Part shown: positions 35,301 to 50,300 of the stretch, piece after piece
How the letters are laid out: every line of letters starts with the position of its first letter
Numbering within the stretch: the first letter of the stretch is position 1
Origin: Siphonodentalium dalli
Taxonomy: Eukaryota; Mollusca; Scaphopoda; Gadilida; Siphonodentaliidae
Assembly: GCA_032622095.1 (NCBI GenBank)
Contig: CP136061.1
Coordinates: 68,391,127-68,455,126 of the forward strand
Reading direction: 5' to 3'
DNA length: 64,000 nucleotides
Notes under the pieces: model-generated
Told to the model about the DNA's origin: nothing
What the model saw: the letters and a program-made list of their open reading frames with translations, nothing else
The model's database searches: none
Made by a program: the position numbers and the translations under genes

Positions 35301-38300
35301 GATAGGCGGAACCCAAATTCGAAATTGAACTGTATTTTGTGCTAGTAAACCCACATACCAAATTTCATTCCATTCAGTTCAGACTTACTAAAGTTACCAT
35401 CTGGAAATGAAAAAAAGCAAACGACTCGATGGATGAACCATCAATAACATAAAACGTTCCTTTTTTTTCAAAACGGGCATAAAATAATCATTGATGAGTA
35501 CAGTAATGCCCTAGTAATCGACTCTTTAACTACAGCAGAATTACGGGTAACTTTTCAGGATTTAGTCGGAAATATGGCTTGTTGCCATTCATCGGAGTGT
35601 TCAGATAATATGTTCAACAAACGGCCATAAGCTGTTTGTTAAACTTATTATCTGACCATTTTCCGCCAATGTATAGAAATTATTCTTTATTGTATTCTGT
35701 CCATTTAACTGACCTATCATTTCTGTGTTGAACTGCCTTCTCATATCTTTTTCTCAGTTTAACCATCTCTTCCTCTGCTTGGTTAATCATTAGATTAAGT
35801 TTTGATATATCCATCTTCTGTTGATCCCTCTTTTCTCTCATATCTTCTTCTATTCTCTGTTGCTTAGCAACCTCATTCCTCAAACTGTCTCTGATAACTA
35901 TACTGTTCATATGTTTTAGCCTCTGTTTCTGTAGTTGTCTATTGGAAATAACGGAAATCAAATTTTAATAAAGCTGTTAATAGTTCTCCAGGCCACTAAT
36001 AAAAAAATAATAATAAAAAAGCAAGTGGCACTTTTTTCCATTTTCCTGTAAATTAAATACCAAGTTTCAGTCAAAAATTAATTATCTATGAAAGAACTAA
36101 TATTGAAACATTATTTTTATCATCTCACAAATGTGTAACTATGAAAGAAGTAACAGGAAGTATACATATTAAACAGAGTTCCTAAACCTCAAGGAATTTT
36201 CAAGGAGTGATACCTTCTACATGTAGTTAAAAACTACATATATACGTCTCAAAATGTACATGATTGATTTGTCTGCTTGAAAGTACTGTATCAATGTTTT
36301 CTCGTGCCACAACTGTCATGTCCAGAAGGCTTTTTTAATACTCGAAAGCCAAGTCAAAGATTGACTCAAAGAAAGATGTTTGAGCAAAGTCTAAAAATTT
36401 TCATCCATGGTTCAACTACAGGTAATGTAGTCTTCATAAAAGTTATGAATGGATTATTTTCCAATTCCAGCGCTCATATTCACAAACTGCGTAGTTTATT
36501 TAGTAGCGGTTGACTGCACAAGATACCTTCACTATCAAGGATATAAATGACCCAATCTATCAGATTTGCCATTTGTCAATAGACCTTGGTCTCAAGATTA
36601 AATCGCAAACACTCCCGGATATATTCTGGATAACTGTAGATACTCAGGCTGAATCTTTCTGCGTATCTTTTCCAGGAAGGTTCATAATTGAAATGAATTA
36701 AGCATGCACTTCTATGCGAAGGTGTTTTTGTAAACGGCAATCAACCATAGTGGTCAAACCACATTGTTATGATTGCCATCAAATCCCCCTAATTGTATAA
36801 TCCTATTTGGCGGCGATTTCTACAGATAGCTTCCTGGATATTCACCTGGACAATATATAAACCCAGTTAGTGAATACAAGCTCAGCGGTGAGATGTATGA
36901 AGCTTGTGTATTATGCTCATGCATGAATCCATGGCTCAAGTAATGCACACGCAAAATGTTGTTTATGTATTTTGCCATCGTGCATGTAACCACAGTTGGC
37001 CCTTGTCAGCTTCATGGTGTGATTGTTTGATCGGATCATTATTTACTAATTTTGGCATTGAGATTAACGGTTTATATTGCCAAGTCAATGTTACTATTGG
37101 GTCACGTTTCACGATAATGGCAGAAATAGACACTCTTTTCATTTTGGATTTTGCAAATTACCTTTTGCTTTTGGCATTTTGAATTCTGTTATATGGTAGT
37201 TAATACATAGACCTTATATAACGTAAATGAAATAGGACCCTGCATTCTAATCACACAGTCACAGCGTGCAGGCCTATAAGATGATGATTGCGTTATCAAC
37301 TGATTACGGAGGACCAGTCGCCCATAAACGTAACATGAGGATACACCGCCAATTTCTTGTCATTGCCAAAGAACAAATGAGTTTTGCAATATACAATCTT
37401 TATACATCTCGCTCCAGATGATGTGGATGCCATGGTAAACCCTTTCATGATGGGAGTTGTGCTAGTGTAGCAATCAAGACTGTGTCAGTGCATTCTCTCA
37501 TATATGCAAGTGTCCCATAGGGAGACTCACATATATAAAAGAATGTACTGGCTTACCAGGTCAAGGTAAATATTGTTAGGCCAATGTATTCTCTTATATA
37601 TGCGAGGCTCCCTATGGGAGACTCGATATAAGAGAATGCATTGGCACAGGGTTTTCGCAAATTTTCAGGAAGCTCCAGTCATGGAATGGTTAAAATAGGT
37701 AAATCCATCCAGGATAGAATGGGATAACGGATACTGACCTGTCCTTTAGCATGACAGCTGTTCGCAGAATCTCTATCTCATTCTGTAGTATTTTGATTTT
37801 CTCTTTCATTTCAGCTGCTTTCTGTGTACTGGTTTGAATCAGATTCACACACTTATTCCTCTCATTCTTAATGACATCATACAGTTTTGCAAAATCTTTC
37901 AACCTGGAAACATGTTATGATGCAGAAATACAAATGGAGAATGAAGTAGTTACTATTATAAACCCAGGCCAAAATTACGAAGTCCGGGAAATTCCATTTG
38001 CACCCCACCCACCCCCCCCCCCCCCCCACCCTTCATGGTCAGAAATTTCAAAATACTGGCTGACTGGAAAATTAAGTAAATCATGTCCATCTTATAACAT
38101 ACAAGCACTGAAAATATGGAATTAATCATAGTTCTAATGGAGGCATAAAAATCAGATCTTTCAGTCTTTGTAATATTACTGTCAACTAGAGATTTTGATG
38201 GGAGATACTAAAATCTCCAAAAGTATCTGACTGTTAAAGGAATTAGTCTGTCAAAACAATATTTTTTTTTATTGTCATAATACTAATAATATATGTCTAA

Positions 38301-41300
38301 CTGACCCATTTCGCCAAGAAAATTCTATATCGAGCAGATAGTATTTTTATTATTATAATATTTTTAAAATCGCGGAAATATCCGAAGTGTAAGTCACGTG
38401 AGTGCGATCACATGACCACAACGTGGTCACATGACCGATAATCTGCATCGACGCTTACCGGTGACAGCGGTGGGTGGAGCTTGAAATAATTCCGCAAATC
38501 GCGTAACGAGTTGATAAATTACGTATAAAATATTGCAGTCGCCAGTTAATTACCTAGGCATTTACGATAAATAGCGATCACGGAATAAAACTGTTTGAAT
38601 GTGCTGAATTATGAACTGGATTTGCTAGAATGTTGGATTATATAATGATGGCTAAAATGCACTTTGAGGCGATAAAAGTTGTGTGAAATGAGATTAATTT
38701 ATGCAGAAATGCAATGAGCAAAATTTCGTGTGAAAGTAATTTAACTGTTTCTGAAAGAATACAAGCCATATAGCTTCTTCTTCTTCGTTGTATGGTACCA
38801 ATTTCGGAAGCTAGTTCACACACTAGTGTCATCCCGTTGTGCGCTATAGGAGTACAATTAAAAACAAATGGGGTGTGATTAAAAAGGTGGTGGTTATTAT
38901 ACTAGTACATGTATCATGATGGATTATATTCGTCATAATAATGTTCCTGTCTGTTTCTTCACATGAAACAGATTGTGTGGAGAAGTGCACGACTGTGAAC
39001 AGCTTGCTAAAATCCTTCCAGTCAAGATCGATAAGTGCGTAAACAAAATAATTCACTCGAATACACAACAGACTGTCGAAACTACAATAATTATTAATTA
39101 GGTTGCAGTTTGGCATAACAACATTTTTTTTAATTGAAGGCTAGCCTAGAATTGTTTTTCAGTTTGTGTTTGTTGTTTGTTTTTTTTCTGTTTTATTTTA
39201 AGTTTTGATGGCAGATATTGACTTTCTAGAGAGGATTTTTTTTTAATTGTTAACCTAGAAAAAATCCAATGATTGCCTCTAATAAAGAGCGTCCATGTTT
39301 TCGTCGCGGTATAGACAATAAAGAGAGCGTTTTCAATTATGAACGTGCTCTATTTCGATATGTCATGGGTGATTTTGTATGTGGTGTTGTGACATTTAAA
39401 TATAAAGAGCGTCCATGCTTCCGTCTCCCAAAAGCGGTAGACAATAAAGAGCGTTCTAAATTACACACTGTGTTGTCTTTTTGGAGGTACTTAATAATGG
39501 ATCGCTAGCCCGCCCACAACCGAACACACTACATCTACTAGGCATCTTGGCATATGTGGAGATGACAGATACTCGGGATATTTATATCGAAAGTAAAACA
39601 ACAAAAAACAAAAGCGCATAAATAGAGTTAACATTATTCAGCACAGTGTTTATATAACATTTGGGCGCTTCTTATGTATAACCAGGTGAATGGGATCCTC
39701 CGTCGCCCTTTATATTCACTTTGGGGCATTTTACAGTGCAAACAAGTTCGCGACTGACACTGATGAATAGTCACTGGGTGATTACAAATCACCGAGTGAA
39801 TACGAGACAATCAAAGCACTACTGCCATCTATTCAACAAAGCAGACATGTGGCGGCATGTTATTAATGGCTACAAAAACTACCATTCTAGGCGCTACTAA
39901 TTAATTTATTCACCTAATTATTGTTTTCTATTCCAGATAAACGGTCAAAGCGGCCACACTATCTTCATTAATTAGATAACACATTGAATAGCGACGTAAT
40001 CTATACACTACACGCGCACATACGACTCCACATTTTAGTATCGGCTGACTTACGATTACGTCATCGTAGTCAGCATAATAAACTCCTGCTCCGAATCTAT
40101 GTTTTTAATTTGCTCGCCCACAACTACGTCACTCGTAGTCAAGTCACGGAAATCTCCGAATACCGGTGGTGGTACTATTTATTTTACGGGTTATTTATTA
40201 TGCGATCGGAATGGGACTTGGGTCATTTTAATCACAACAGGGAGGGCTCTCCGATTGCGTTTTGTAGTTTCTAGACCGAATAAATCCTTTAAATATGGGA
40301 GAGAGTGTTCACAGAACCAGGAACAAATTGAAATAAGGCTATATGCATGAAACCATGATCAGAATAACCTGGTTAGTGCTACTTACTTGACTTGCATTTC
40401 ATGGTATTTTTTCTGATGATCTTGTAATTGAAGTTGCTTGGTTTTGAGGTCCTCTACAGTCTTATGATATTTAACCTCGGCTCTCATAAACTCTCTGGCT
40501 TTTTGTTCTCTTTCATCAGCCTGAATGATCCACATTAAAGCTTGTTATTTCAGTGTATTAAACTGACAGTTTAGTACTCAAAACAATACAATAATAGCCC
40601 ATTTCAGATAATAAATGTATGTTGATTTGCCTGCATTCCATGGAGTATGGATGCAAGTTGGTCTTTGTGTGGAACGGAACAAATTCAACATCCATTCCTT
40701 AAATTTACACTCAACTAATAGATTTGACAAGCATTTAGCGCCAATTGTCAACAATATTTGGGTAGCGCATTGCAAGTTGCTTCCATACAATATGAAAACA
40801 AGTTCGGGCCAGTGCACGACATCACATGACATGATTTCAACCAACCAACGTCCTACATTCAGGAGCCTCGCATATATAAGATAATGTACAGGCTTACAAG
40901 GTCAAGGTAAATATTGGTAGGCCAATGTATTCTCTTATATATGCGAGGCTCATAGGGAGCCTCGCATAAAAAAGAGAATGCATTGGCACAAAGTTTCCGC
41001 GAAATTTCAGGAAGCTCCCGTCATGGTAGGGTTAACATTCAACTATGCCAAAATAGCATCGAGATCGCTTGTTCCATATCAGAAGAAAAATAAAAACTAC
41101 TGAACTGTGTGAAAATAGAAATATTATCCCTTCATTAGACTGAATAAATTCCTGATAAGCATGTGAATATGATTCCACAATGAGAGGCACTGGAAGCAAG
41201 CCTGCAAATAGTGTTTCTGTCACAATATTGCACAAAGTAAACAAAATCTTATAATTTAATTTCAAACTAAGAACAGTATTAGGAATTTGTTATGCAAATT

Positions 41301-44300
41301 ATAATTATTTGTGATATTGACCTTGATAGCTGCCAGCCTGGTAAGTTCAACGACCTCGACCCTGAGGTCACTTTGTTCAAACAGTAGATCCTGTTCTTCC
41401 TGAGCGCTCGCCTCCAGCTTCACATGTTCCATGGTCGTCAGGTTGTTCTAAAGGATAAAAATGTAAAGAGTGTTAATATCAACTTTCCCTATGATAAACT
41501 TTTTCGCCTTTTTAAAGATGCCCTGTCGGATCTTACACCATAAAACCACCAGCTCTTCATTTTCTACACCAGAATAAACTTAGATCGGACTCATGAGCCC
41601 ATTCATAGGAGGCTTTGATAGCAAGATATTGACTTTCAGAAGAGGATGTTTTAACTTGTTTTGAAAAATTATAATGATCGTCTCTTATAAAGAGCTTCCA
41701 CACATCTGGCATCCAAAAGTGGTAAATGATAAAACGTGTTCTCAATTATGAGCTCTTGCACAATGGATGGATACACTTGTGTATTTTAGCGATGACAGTG
41801 CAATACGAACGATAGTGATTCCAGAACTTTTCATTTTTCTTTTGCCTGTTGAGCTGAGCATTTAGTTGGGCAGTTTTGACAAAGTTGATGTCAAATCGGA
41901 CAGAGCATCATTAAATAAATAATTGATTGGATAGATTCAGGGGTGCCAGAGCAGCGGGCAGCTCAAAATAATCAGCAAAAAGTCGACAAGGACCGTTACT
42001 CTGGTAAAAATTGACAGACCGCACCCATATTCAAACTTGACCTGTATTTTTCATGTTGGTAATCCACATACAAAATCTGAAACAATCATATAACTAAAAC
42101 AAAATGGGACAGATGGATGCACGCATGGATGATTGATGGATGCCGGTGATTTCTATTAAATATTGTTCTTTTTTCAGGCGTTAATAAGGCATAAGCTAAC
42201 CTGCTGTGCCAGTTCTCTTTTAGCATGTTCCACTTCTTTGTGTAACTCCTCTCGTTTCTTCAGCATAGTACCATCATCTCTTGGAAGCGAATCAACCTGA
42301 ATACAGAATCAAAACTTTTAAGAACAGCTACAGAGTATGGTGGGAGTAAATAAATGATGAATTCTTTGTTTTTACATTCAAAAGGACGATAAATGCATCA
42401 GACAAATTGTATGTAGCAAAGAAGAGCTTCACACAAAAATAATGCATCATCAATCTTGGCAAGTAGCTTCCTCATTTATTGTATTGATGTTGTCTCATTT
42501 TGACCTTTTCTTTACTAAATACTCATTGACAAGTAGTTATTCCTCGGGAAATAAGTTCAACAAACAACCAAACTTATTCTCTGTACATTTCCCACCAATT
42601 AATATGATTTCTTCAGAAATTTCTATTGTCTGTCATCTGCTTATATTTCTTGAACATCCCTCTAAATGAGTAACATACCATTCCATGCAAAATCCCCGAT
42701 TCGCAGATCCCTATTAAGGATTGTCATCGAATCACTTGTATATGGCTGTTTTTTAACTTATTTGAACATTCCTGCAAATGAATCAATAGGATTCAAGTAA
42801 CTATCCCTCAGCGAGTATCAAAGGGTCATAGTCCAATCTTGATCAACAAAATTAGTAAATTAAAACAGTTGAAAAGTTGAAAACAGATCATTTTCATATA
42901 TTTCATATAAGTTTTTATGTAAAATTTAAATAACAGTTAGGATTCAAGTAACTATCCCTCAGCGAGTATCAAAGGGTCATAGTCCAATCTTGATCAACAA
43001 AATTAGTAAATTAAAACAGTTGAAAAGTTGAAAACAGATCATTTTCATATATTTCATATAAGTTTTTATGTAAAATTTAAATAACAGTTCATCTTACCTG
43101 AGCTTTGACTTTCTCATGGATAGACTTTGAATGATTCAGAGTTTCCTCAGCAACCTTTAAATGCAATTCGGATTTCTTCAGGTTCCGTATTTCCCTATCT
43201 TTCTCCCTTGTTTTTCTCGAGTGGATGTCATGCTGAGACTTTTTCTCAAGCTGTATATGTCTGATGTTCAGGTCCAGTATAGCTCTAAAGAGAAGAAACC
43301 GTATTCATTGAAATAGCATTACTCAGCATCTAAAATGTTGAATACTAGTAATTCAACAGAAAAAATAACTCAGGTAAAAAAAATGGACAAACTTGTTTTT
43401 GAACTCAATCAAATTATGTTTTAACTCGTTTCACTCGAGCAAACATAAATGTTTTAACAGATTTATAGAATAACAACTATGAATTATATAAACAAAGTTT
43501 TAATCTAGAAATTCAGGTTAACGATTTGCTTCACATAAACTGTGCACATCATATATATTGTTATCATTAAATAATCACAAAAGACCTGTCATACTATAAA
43601 CATGTATCATGCAATGAAACGAACTTTTGCAGTCTATATAATCAAATAATTATCTACGTTACTAAATTTGGGTGGGAGGGTGGGCCCAACATTGCACATA
43701 AGAAGCTAAAAGTAGAATGAGCGCTAAAATCTTGTTTGCGTTCAAGTTGTGAAAGATCCATATACCAAGTACAAATGGATTAAGCTGACATTTGTTCAAA
43801 TTATCGTGCTAACAGCCTTAAAATTTCTAAGTTCAGACAAACTTAGGATTGCAATGAATAGAATAGGCCATAACTCTGGTAAGAAAGTTGGGGCAGGCCT
43901 GATCATCGCACATGGAAATAAACTCTCATACCAAAAACTGGCAAAATTCATTTAAAAAAACAGTTAAGTTATAGAGGTTCAGTACCACCTGGATGCCCAA
44001 ACGACCACATACTGCACCCACCTTGGAACCATCCCTCATCAAAATTAATTTCCCAGTATCTCACACAAACATCGTTATAAGATTTTGAAGCAAATTCATA
44101 CAATGATTCAGTGCCATAATAATGAGCATGAATACCTGTGTCAAGACTAATAATTTCATATTTAACCCTTTCATGTTGCAGCATTAAAAAATTCTGTTCC
44201 AGTGCATTCTGTATAAGAGAATGCACTCGCTGACAAGGTCAAGGTAAATATAGGTAAATATTGTAAGGTCAATGTATTCTCTTATGAAAAACAAAACAAT

Positions 44301-47300
44301 CTTTTTGGCAATCAAAGACAGCAATATTTTTAATAATCAACTTTAGTTTCAATCCACATTTTATGAGATCCATACATAATTTTCAAATTTCGAATTGAAT
44401 GGTTGAATAGTTTGGTAGCATAATACTGGCATTCATTCTCGAGGCACACACTCGTGCCGAGGATAATTCTTTATATTTTAATATGAGATCTCTCCTGTTG
44501 TCAACATAAAGTACATTATTTTGTCTGCACTTAGCCATTGTGAATATTATACTAACTTGTCACCAATCAACACAGCTTCTTTTTCTTTTGTGTATTCAAA
44601 GTCCTTCATAAGTGCATCAAACTCTTTCTCCTTCGCATTGAGAATGACTCTCTGTTTATCTAGCTCAGCCTCTGTGTCGAGCTTCTCTGTTTCTACACTC
44701 TGTCGCTTGTTGTCCAATGCTTTTATAGAGTCAGCGAAATCCTGATGTTCTGACTGTAGTCGTCGCAGCTTGTTATCTACATCACTATACGAAGGGAAAA
44801 AGTTTTATTTCAACATGTATAAATAATAATTATAGTCAGAAAGAGCTATTGAATTTCTAAAATAGAATGGCTACCAGTACTTTCACCTAGAAAATTCACA
44901 CCCTCCATAGATAGAAAACAGGATCTATGGGTACAATTATAGTCAGAAAAATCTATTGTCCAAAATAGAATGGCTACTACTGTTATCTGGAAAAATTCCA
45001 CCCTCCATAGATATAAAACATGATATGGGTGGGGGTAAAATTGTTTTATTTGGGGAATATTGTGTACTATTTCTTTTGATATTTTTTCACTGACAATTGC
45101 AAATTTGTAAGCAAAAATGAATATTTGTTCCGAAAATAAATATACTAATACAATTAAATTGAGCACTCTTCAGGACAGGCCATCTACAATATATCCAGGG
45201 TTTGTATACAAAATGAAAAGTGTTTAAATTATGACCCACTCCTATAAAAGTGCTTAAATAGATTTCTTCCTTTAAAAGTACTTAAAAATCAACCATTGTC
45301 CTTAAATTCTGCATAAAATGGTTCGCATGGGTAAATATTTTTAATTCTCAAGCGAAAACTCGAAGCTATGATGTCGTTCAGCCAATATTTATATTGTTAA
45401 CATCGGTTACTATAAACCGCAAATCGTTATCAGTGTATGTTGTCAGTTAACACGTTTCTCTCTAGAACATGCCTGCTGGAAAATACATTTTTAATTAAAT
45501 TTTGGAGAAAAGTATGATTGGATTTTAAAGATCTGTGAAAGGAAATAAGTATAAAGAAGAGTGTTCGCCATGCAAGATGGATATAGAATGCGTTCTGGAG
45601 TTAATTTCACCATTTTGAACACTGTAAACTGACATAGACTGATGTGTTTAGTGTAGATAGTAAAATAGTCCCCGGAGTCCTCAAAAAGTGCTTAATTTGA
45701 TTCCCATGAAAGAGTATGAATCCTGATGTATATGTTGTGTAACAATAGAGAATGATAAAACCCTTGAATAACAGACTTCTTATTTTCTCAGACTAATATG
45801 ATTGAATATTCAAAATTTATATCTGTTGACACTTACTTCTTCTGGCGGGAAATCTTGTCCCCTTCTTTTGCAATTTGGTTCGGAACAGTGGTAATCTGAA
45901 CAAGTTCACCCTACAAAAGCAAATACAAAGAACTAAATGAAAAATCAATATAGCTAATTATACCAGATATGCTAACGTACTGCCAACAAAGAATTTAATT
46001 TCTGAAGAATGGTTTGTAATTTCTGCTCCCCAAAAATGGTCAAGATGTTATTTTGATCAATAAAATATTAGCCATAGTATACAAATTGTTCCTTATTTAG
46101 CAATGCCTTCTTCATTTAAAGTCCTAAACAATGTTCCCCAAAATAACTATTAATTTAGATGAAAGAAATTTGAGTAGATTAGATTTAAGCATACAGTATT
46201 GTCTATAATTACATGTACTTTGATAACTAATCATAGTAAATAGCATACCTGAGTTGTAAGATTATTATTGATTTGAAATGGCATTATTGTTGCAAAATTC
46301 CCATGTAAAATCAGTTATCGCCCAGGATGATTTCTTCCACATAGGAAAGAAAAAATAATTTGCTCAATTCCCAGGGCTGCTTTAGTGCAAAGCTCATGCA
46401 ACTAATAAGGCAAACTGGAGCACCAAAAAGTAAAGCATCGTGCTCCAAACAATAATTATAAAATTATAATCAGATAACAACAATTCAATCATTCAGTAAT
46501 ATAAAGTTCTTGTACCTTAAGATTCTCTAACTGTTCCACAAGTTTTTCAAATTCTTTATTATCCATGCCAAACTGCCTCTGTGAAGAGTCTAGCTCCTCT
46601 CGAAGTGTTTTGGACTCTAGTTGACGTTGATGGATTTCCTTCCTCATTTCGTCACCTGAAGCCTGTATTTCTTTCACTTTCTTCTCAATTTCCTGGATGA
46701 CATAATTTCATGGAGAAATTCAAAGGCATTATCAAAGAGGATGCATACAAATTCATATAGGGCTATGAGGCATTTTGATTAATCGTCAACACTGTGAACA
46801 CAGCAGTGTGAAAACACATATAACACCCATAATAAATTTATTGCAGTATATCGGCAATTCAATAATATCGTGATAGGCACATCCGATGAACACTCAATCA
46901 ATGTCCAACATCTTTGCCTCCAGAGACGTTTTTTTCACAATTTGACTATAATTTCTTCACGTCACGATATTTTAAATTGGAAATACCATACATGCCTAAA
47001 TTCATACATCTCTTCAGTGAATATTATATTCAATTAGGGACTTTATATATGTTGTTCAAAGACTTCCCTCAATTGATGAAAATTGTCACATCAAAATTAA
47101 AAAGGGTCCTATTTTCCTGCATCATGCAACAAGAAAGAGTGTAACCACTATTCGGCTGCAGCAATTTTATAAGCTGGTTTAAGGACATCAGGAAAAAAAT
47201 CTCTTGATGCAGGAGGAGGGGAAAAAACTCTGGCAAACATATTTGGAATTGTACTGTAATTTATAAGACAACTCACCCCTGGCTTTGGTAACCTTGAATA

Positions 47301-50300
47301 CTCTCTATCCATAATTTTATGCTCCTCAGTAAGACTGCAATAAAGAAGAATATCTCATGGATAAAACATGGATAAACATGGATAAAACAGTGTTCAGACC
47401 ATGTTATCTTTTTTATGTCAATCATGAAATAATGAAGAAAATGTGGAAAAAAGTTGTGAAGTTTGTTTATTACTTTTCACACATCCCCACATATTCATTT
47501 TATCCACTTCAATTTTTATCATGCGATAAAATTCTCCGCTGGATTATATCAGAAAATATATACCGACATCTGAGGACGGCGTCATGAGATTTTGAAAGGT
47601 CGCGGTTAGCTGTGGCTTCGGTCTGGCAGCATGCAGATATGTTACAGATTATATCACAGCAAAGTTTACCTGCAGTTATTTCTACAATAAATAAAGCTGT
47701 CAATCCTGAGATTTGTGAACTCACCATTCTATTTATACTCCATTTGATATTATTTTATGTGAACTCACCATTCGATTTATACTCCATTTGATATTGTTTT
47801 GAACTCACCATTCGATTTTATATAAATTTGATATTGTTTTTTGTGAACTCACCATTTGATTTTATACTCCATTTGATATTGTTTTTGTGAACTCATCATT
47901 CGATTTTTTTTACTCAATTTTATATTGTTTTCTGAGATTTGTCAACTCACCGTTCCATTTGATTTTATACTCAATTGAACTCACCACTCGATTTTATACT
48001 CAATTTGATATTATTTTTCTGAGATTTCTGAACTCAACATTTGATTTTATACTCCATTTGATTTAGTTTTTTGTGAACTCACCAATCAATTTTATACTCC
48101 ATTTGATATTGTTTTTTTTGTGAACTCACCATTCAATTTTACACTCAATTTGATATTGTTTTTTATGAACTCACCATTCAATTTTATATTCCATTTGATA
48201 TTGTTTTTCCTCAGCTTCTGCCAGTTCATTGTTATATTTGAGAAACTGTTCTCGGAGCTTAGAAACCTCTGTATTTGAACTTTCAGGAAAATTATCAGCT
48301 TTCTCCAACTCAGATCTCTGTCTTTCCATGGTGTTTGCAAAGTCTTTTGCTTGCAGCAAGAGACTTGTTTCATTTTCCCTGGTACTGAAAAAATAGAAGT
48401 AAGGGTTAGCTTATTATCAAAGTCTGGCAGTCATTCCATAAATTTATATCAACTTAGGTCAAACCATGAATTTACACTGTATGACACTTGTCATGTAGAT
48501 GTCTGAATCATACATCAGGTCGTTTTCACATTTATTAATAATTGGACTTAAGCGCAATTCAATTTATGCTTAACTGCAATTACTTACATCTTTACCCATT
48601 TGTGCTTAAGCGCAATAGCCATAACAAGTTTTCACCCATCGGAGATCAAATGAGGTTCATAATCAGGATCAGCTGGTTGTTTTATCTTTTCTAAAAGAAT
48701 CTCACCGGCTAGTCATCATGCAGACTATGCTATAAGAATCTCACCGGCTAGTCATCATGCAGATTATGCTATAAGAATCTCACCGGCTAGTCATCATGCA
48801 GACTATGCTATAAGAATCTCACCAGCTAGTCATCATGCAGACTATGCTATAAGAATCTCACCGGCTAGTCATCATGCAGACTATGCTATAAGAATCTCAC
48901 CGGCTAGTCATCATGCAGAATATGCTATAAGAATCTCACCGGCTAGTCATCATGCAGATTATGCTATAAGAATCTCACCGGCTAGTCATCATGCAGACTA
49001 TGCTATAAGAATCTCACCGGCTAGTCATCATGCAGACTATGCTATAAGAATTGAGGGGGTTTCGTTTATGGTGATCGTTAATAGCGCTTGTGTGAATGAC
49101 TTCAAAAAATGTTGCTGCATTTCATTGGCTAACCGACATAGTCATAGAAGATATATTGCTTAAGCCCAATTTAAATTACAGAGTTTTTAATTGCACTTAA
49201 GAGCAATTGCTGCCTACATAATGTTAAATGAATTGCGCTTAAGTTTAATGGATTACATCTGTGAACAACTGATTGCACATATCAATAAATGGCACTTAAG
49301 CGCAATTAATTTTACTTCATCAATTGCGTTTAAGTCCAATTATTTAATAAATGTGAAAGTGGCCTCCCATAGCTATCGTCCTCCAATGCAATACAACTAA
49401 AACTTTCTGGAGCATGTAAGCAGTGCACAATATGCATTGTTGCAGTATTATTTGATGATTTTTATCATACCATAATTAATATTATAGTCTTCAGTTCTGG
49501 ATGTCAGATGTTACATGAAAATGAATCTGAACCTCATTATTGTTGGTTAATATTCTTACTTTTTGAGAGCTTCATGCAGCTCTGTATATTTGGCTTTGAG
49601 AAGGGCAACCTTTGTACCAGTCAGCTTGCCTGCTTGGAATAGCTGCAATATATAAACAAAAATATGTTGAGAGTTCTTTTAACCCTTTTTGTACTGAATG
49701 GATGGATGACAATATGTCATAGAAGTGTATGTTACCAATTGTGACTATCAATGCAAATGAGCTCTAATGAAGAAACATATTGGTAGACCAAAAAATAAAA
49801 ATATTTTATTAAAGCCACAGCAAATTGCACTCCAAAATACACAAAATAATATTCGCTTTTGAATTTTCCCGGTATCGAAATAAGTCAATAGATACTTGAA
49901 CTACCTTTCTATGGGCATTATATGTCCCAGAGAGACGACGCATTGAAGTCTTTCAAAATACAACTTTGAAAAGGGTGTTTGGGTACCAAACAACCAACAG
50001 CCATGTGCACGGCATGGAACAGAAAAGAGAGTTCCGTGTTAGTCTATTCCTGATATGGTAGAAATAAAAAACGTTTTTTAACTTGTGTGAGAAAAATTGA
50101 AAACAGCTGGAAAATGGCTGTGACCCTGGCAAGTATTTTTTATAGCATAATTATGAAGCAGGTATATATCAATATTTCGTGTATTTATCAACCTATCTTA
50201 TACCTCCTTCCAAATTCCATAGAAAAAATTTGTAACCTCGAATGAGCCATGTCCGTTTAAACAATCTTTTTAGTAATTCAAATGAGACCAATTTTAAAAG

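Noticed and set aside
44521-44745. 74-codon serine-rich plus ORF
   Set aside because: It is the antisense shadow of CCDC146 exon 7.
48092-48373. 93-codon minus ORF with repeated NIKLNGEF
   Set aside because: It is out of frame with CCDC146 exon 3 and arises from the donor-boundary minisatellite.
48693-49050. CRISPR-like regular repeats
   Set aside because: The 39-bp units are contiguous with no unique spacers, in an intron of a eukaryotic gene.
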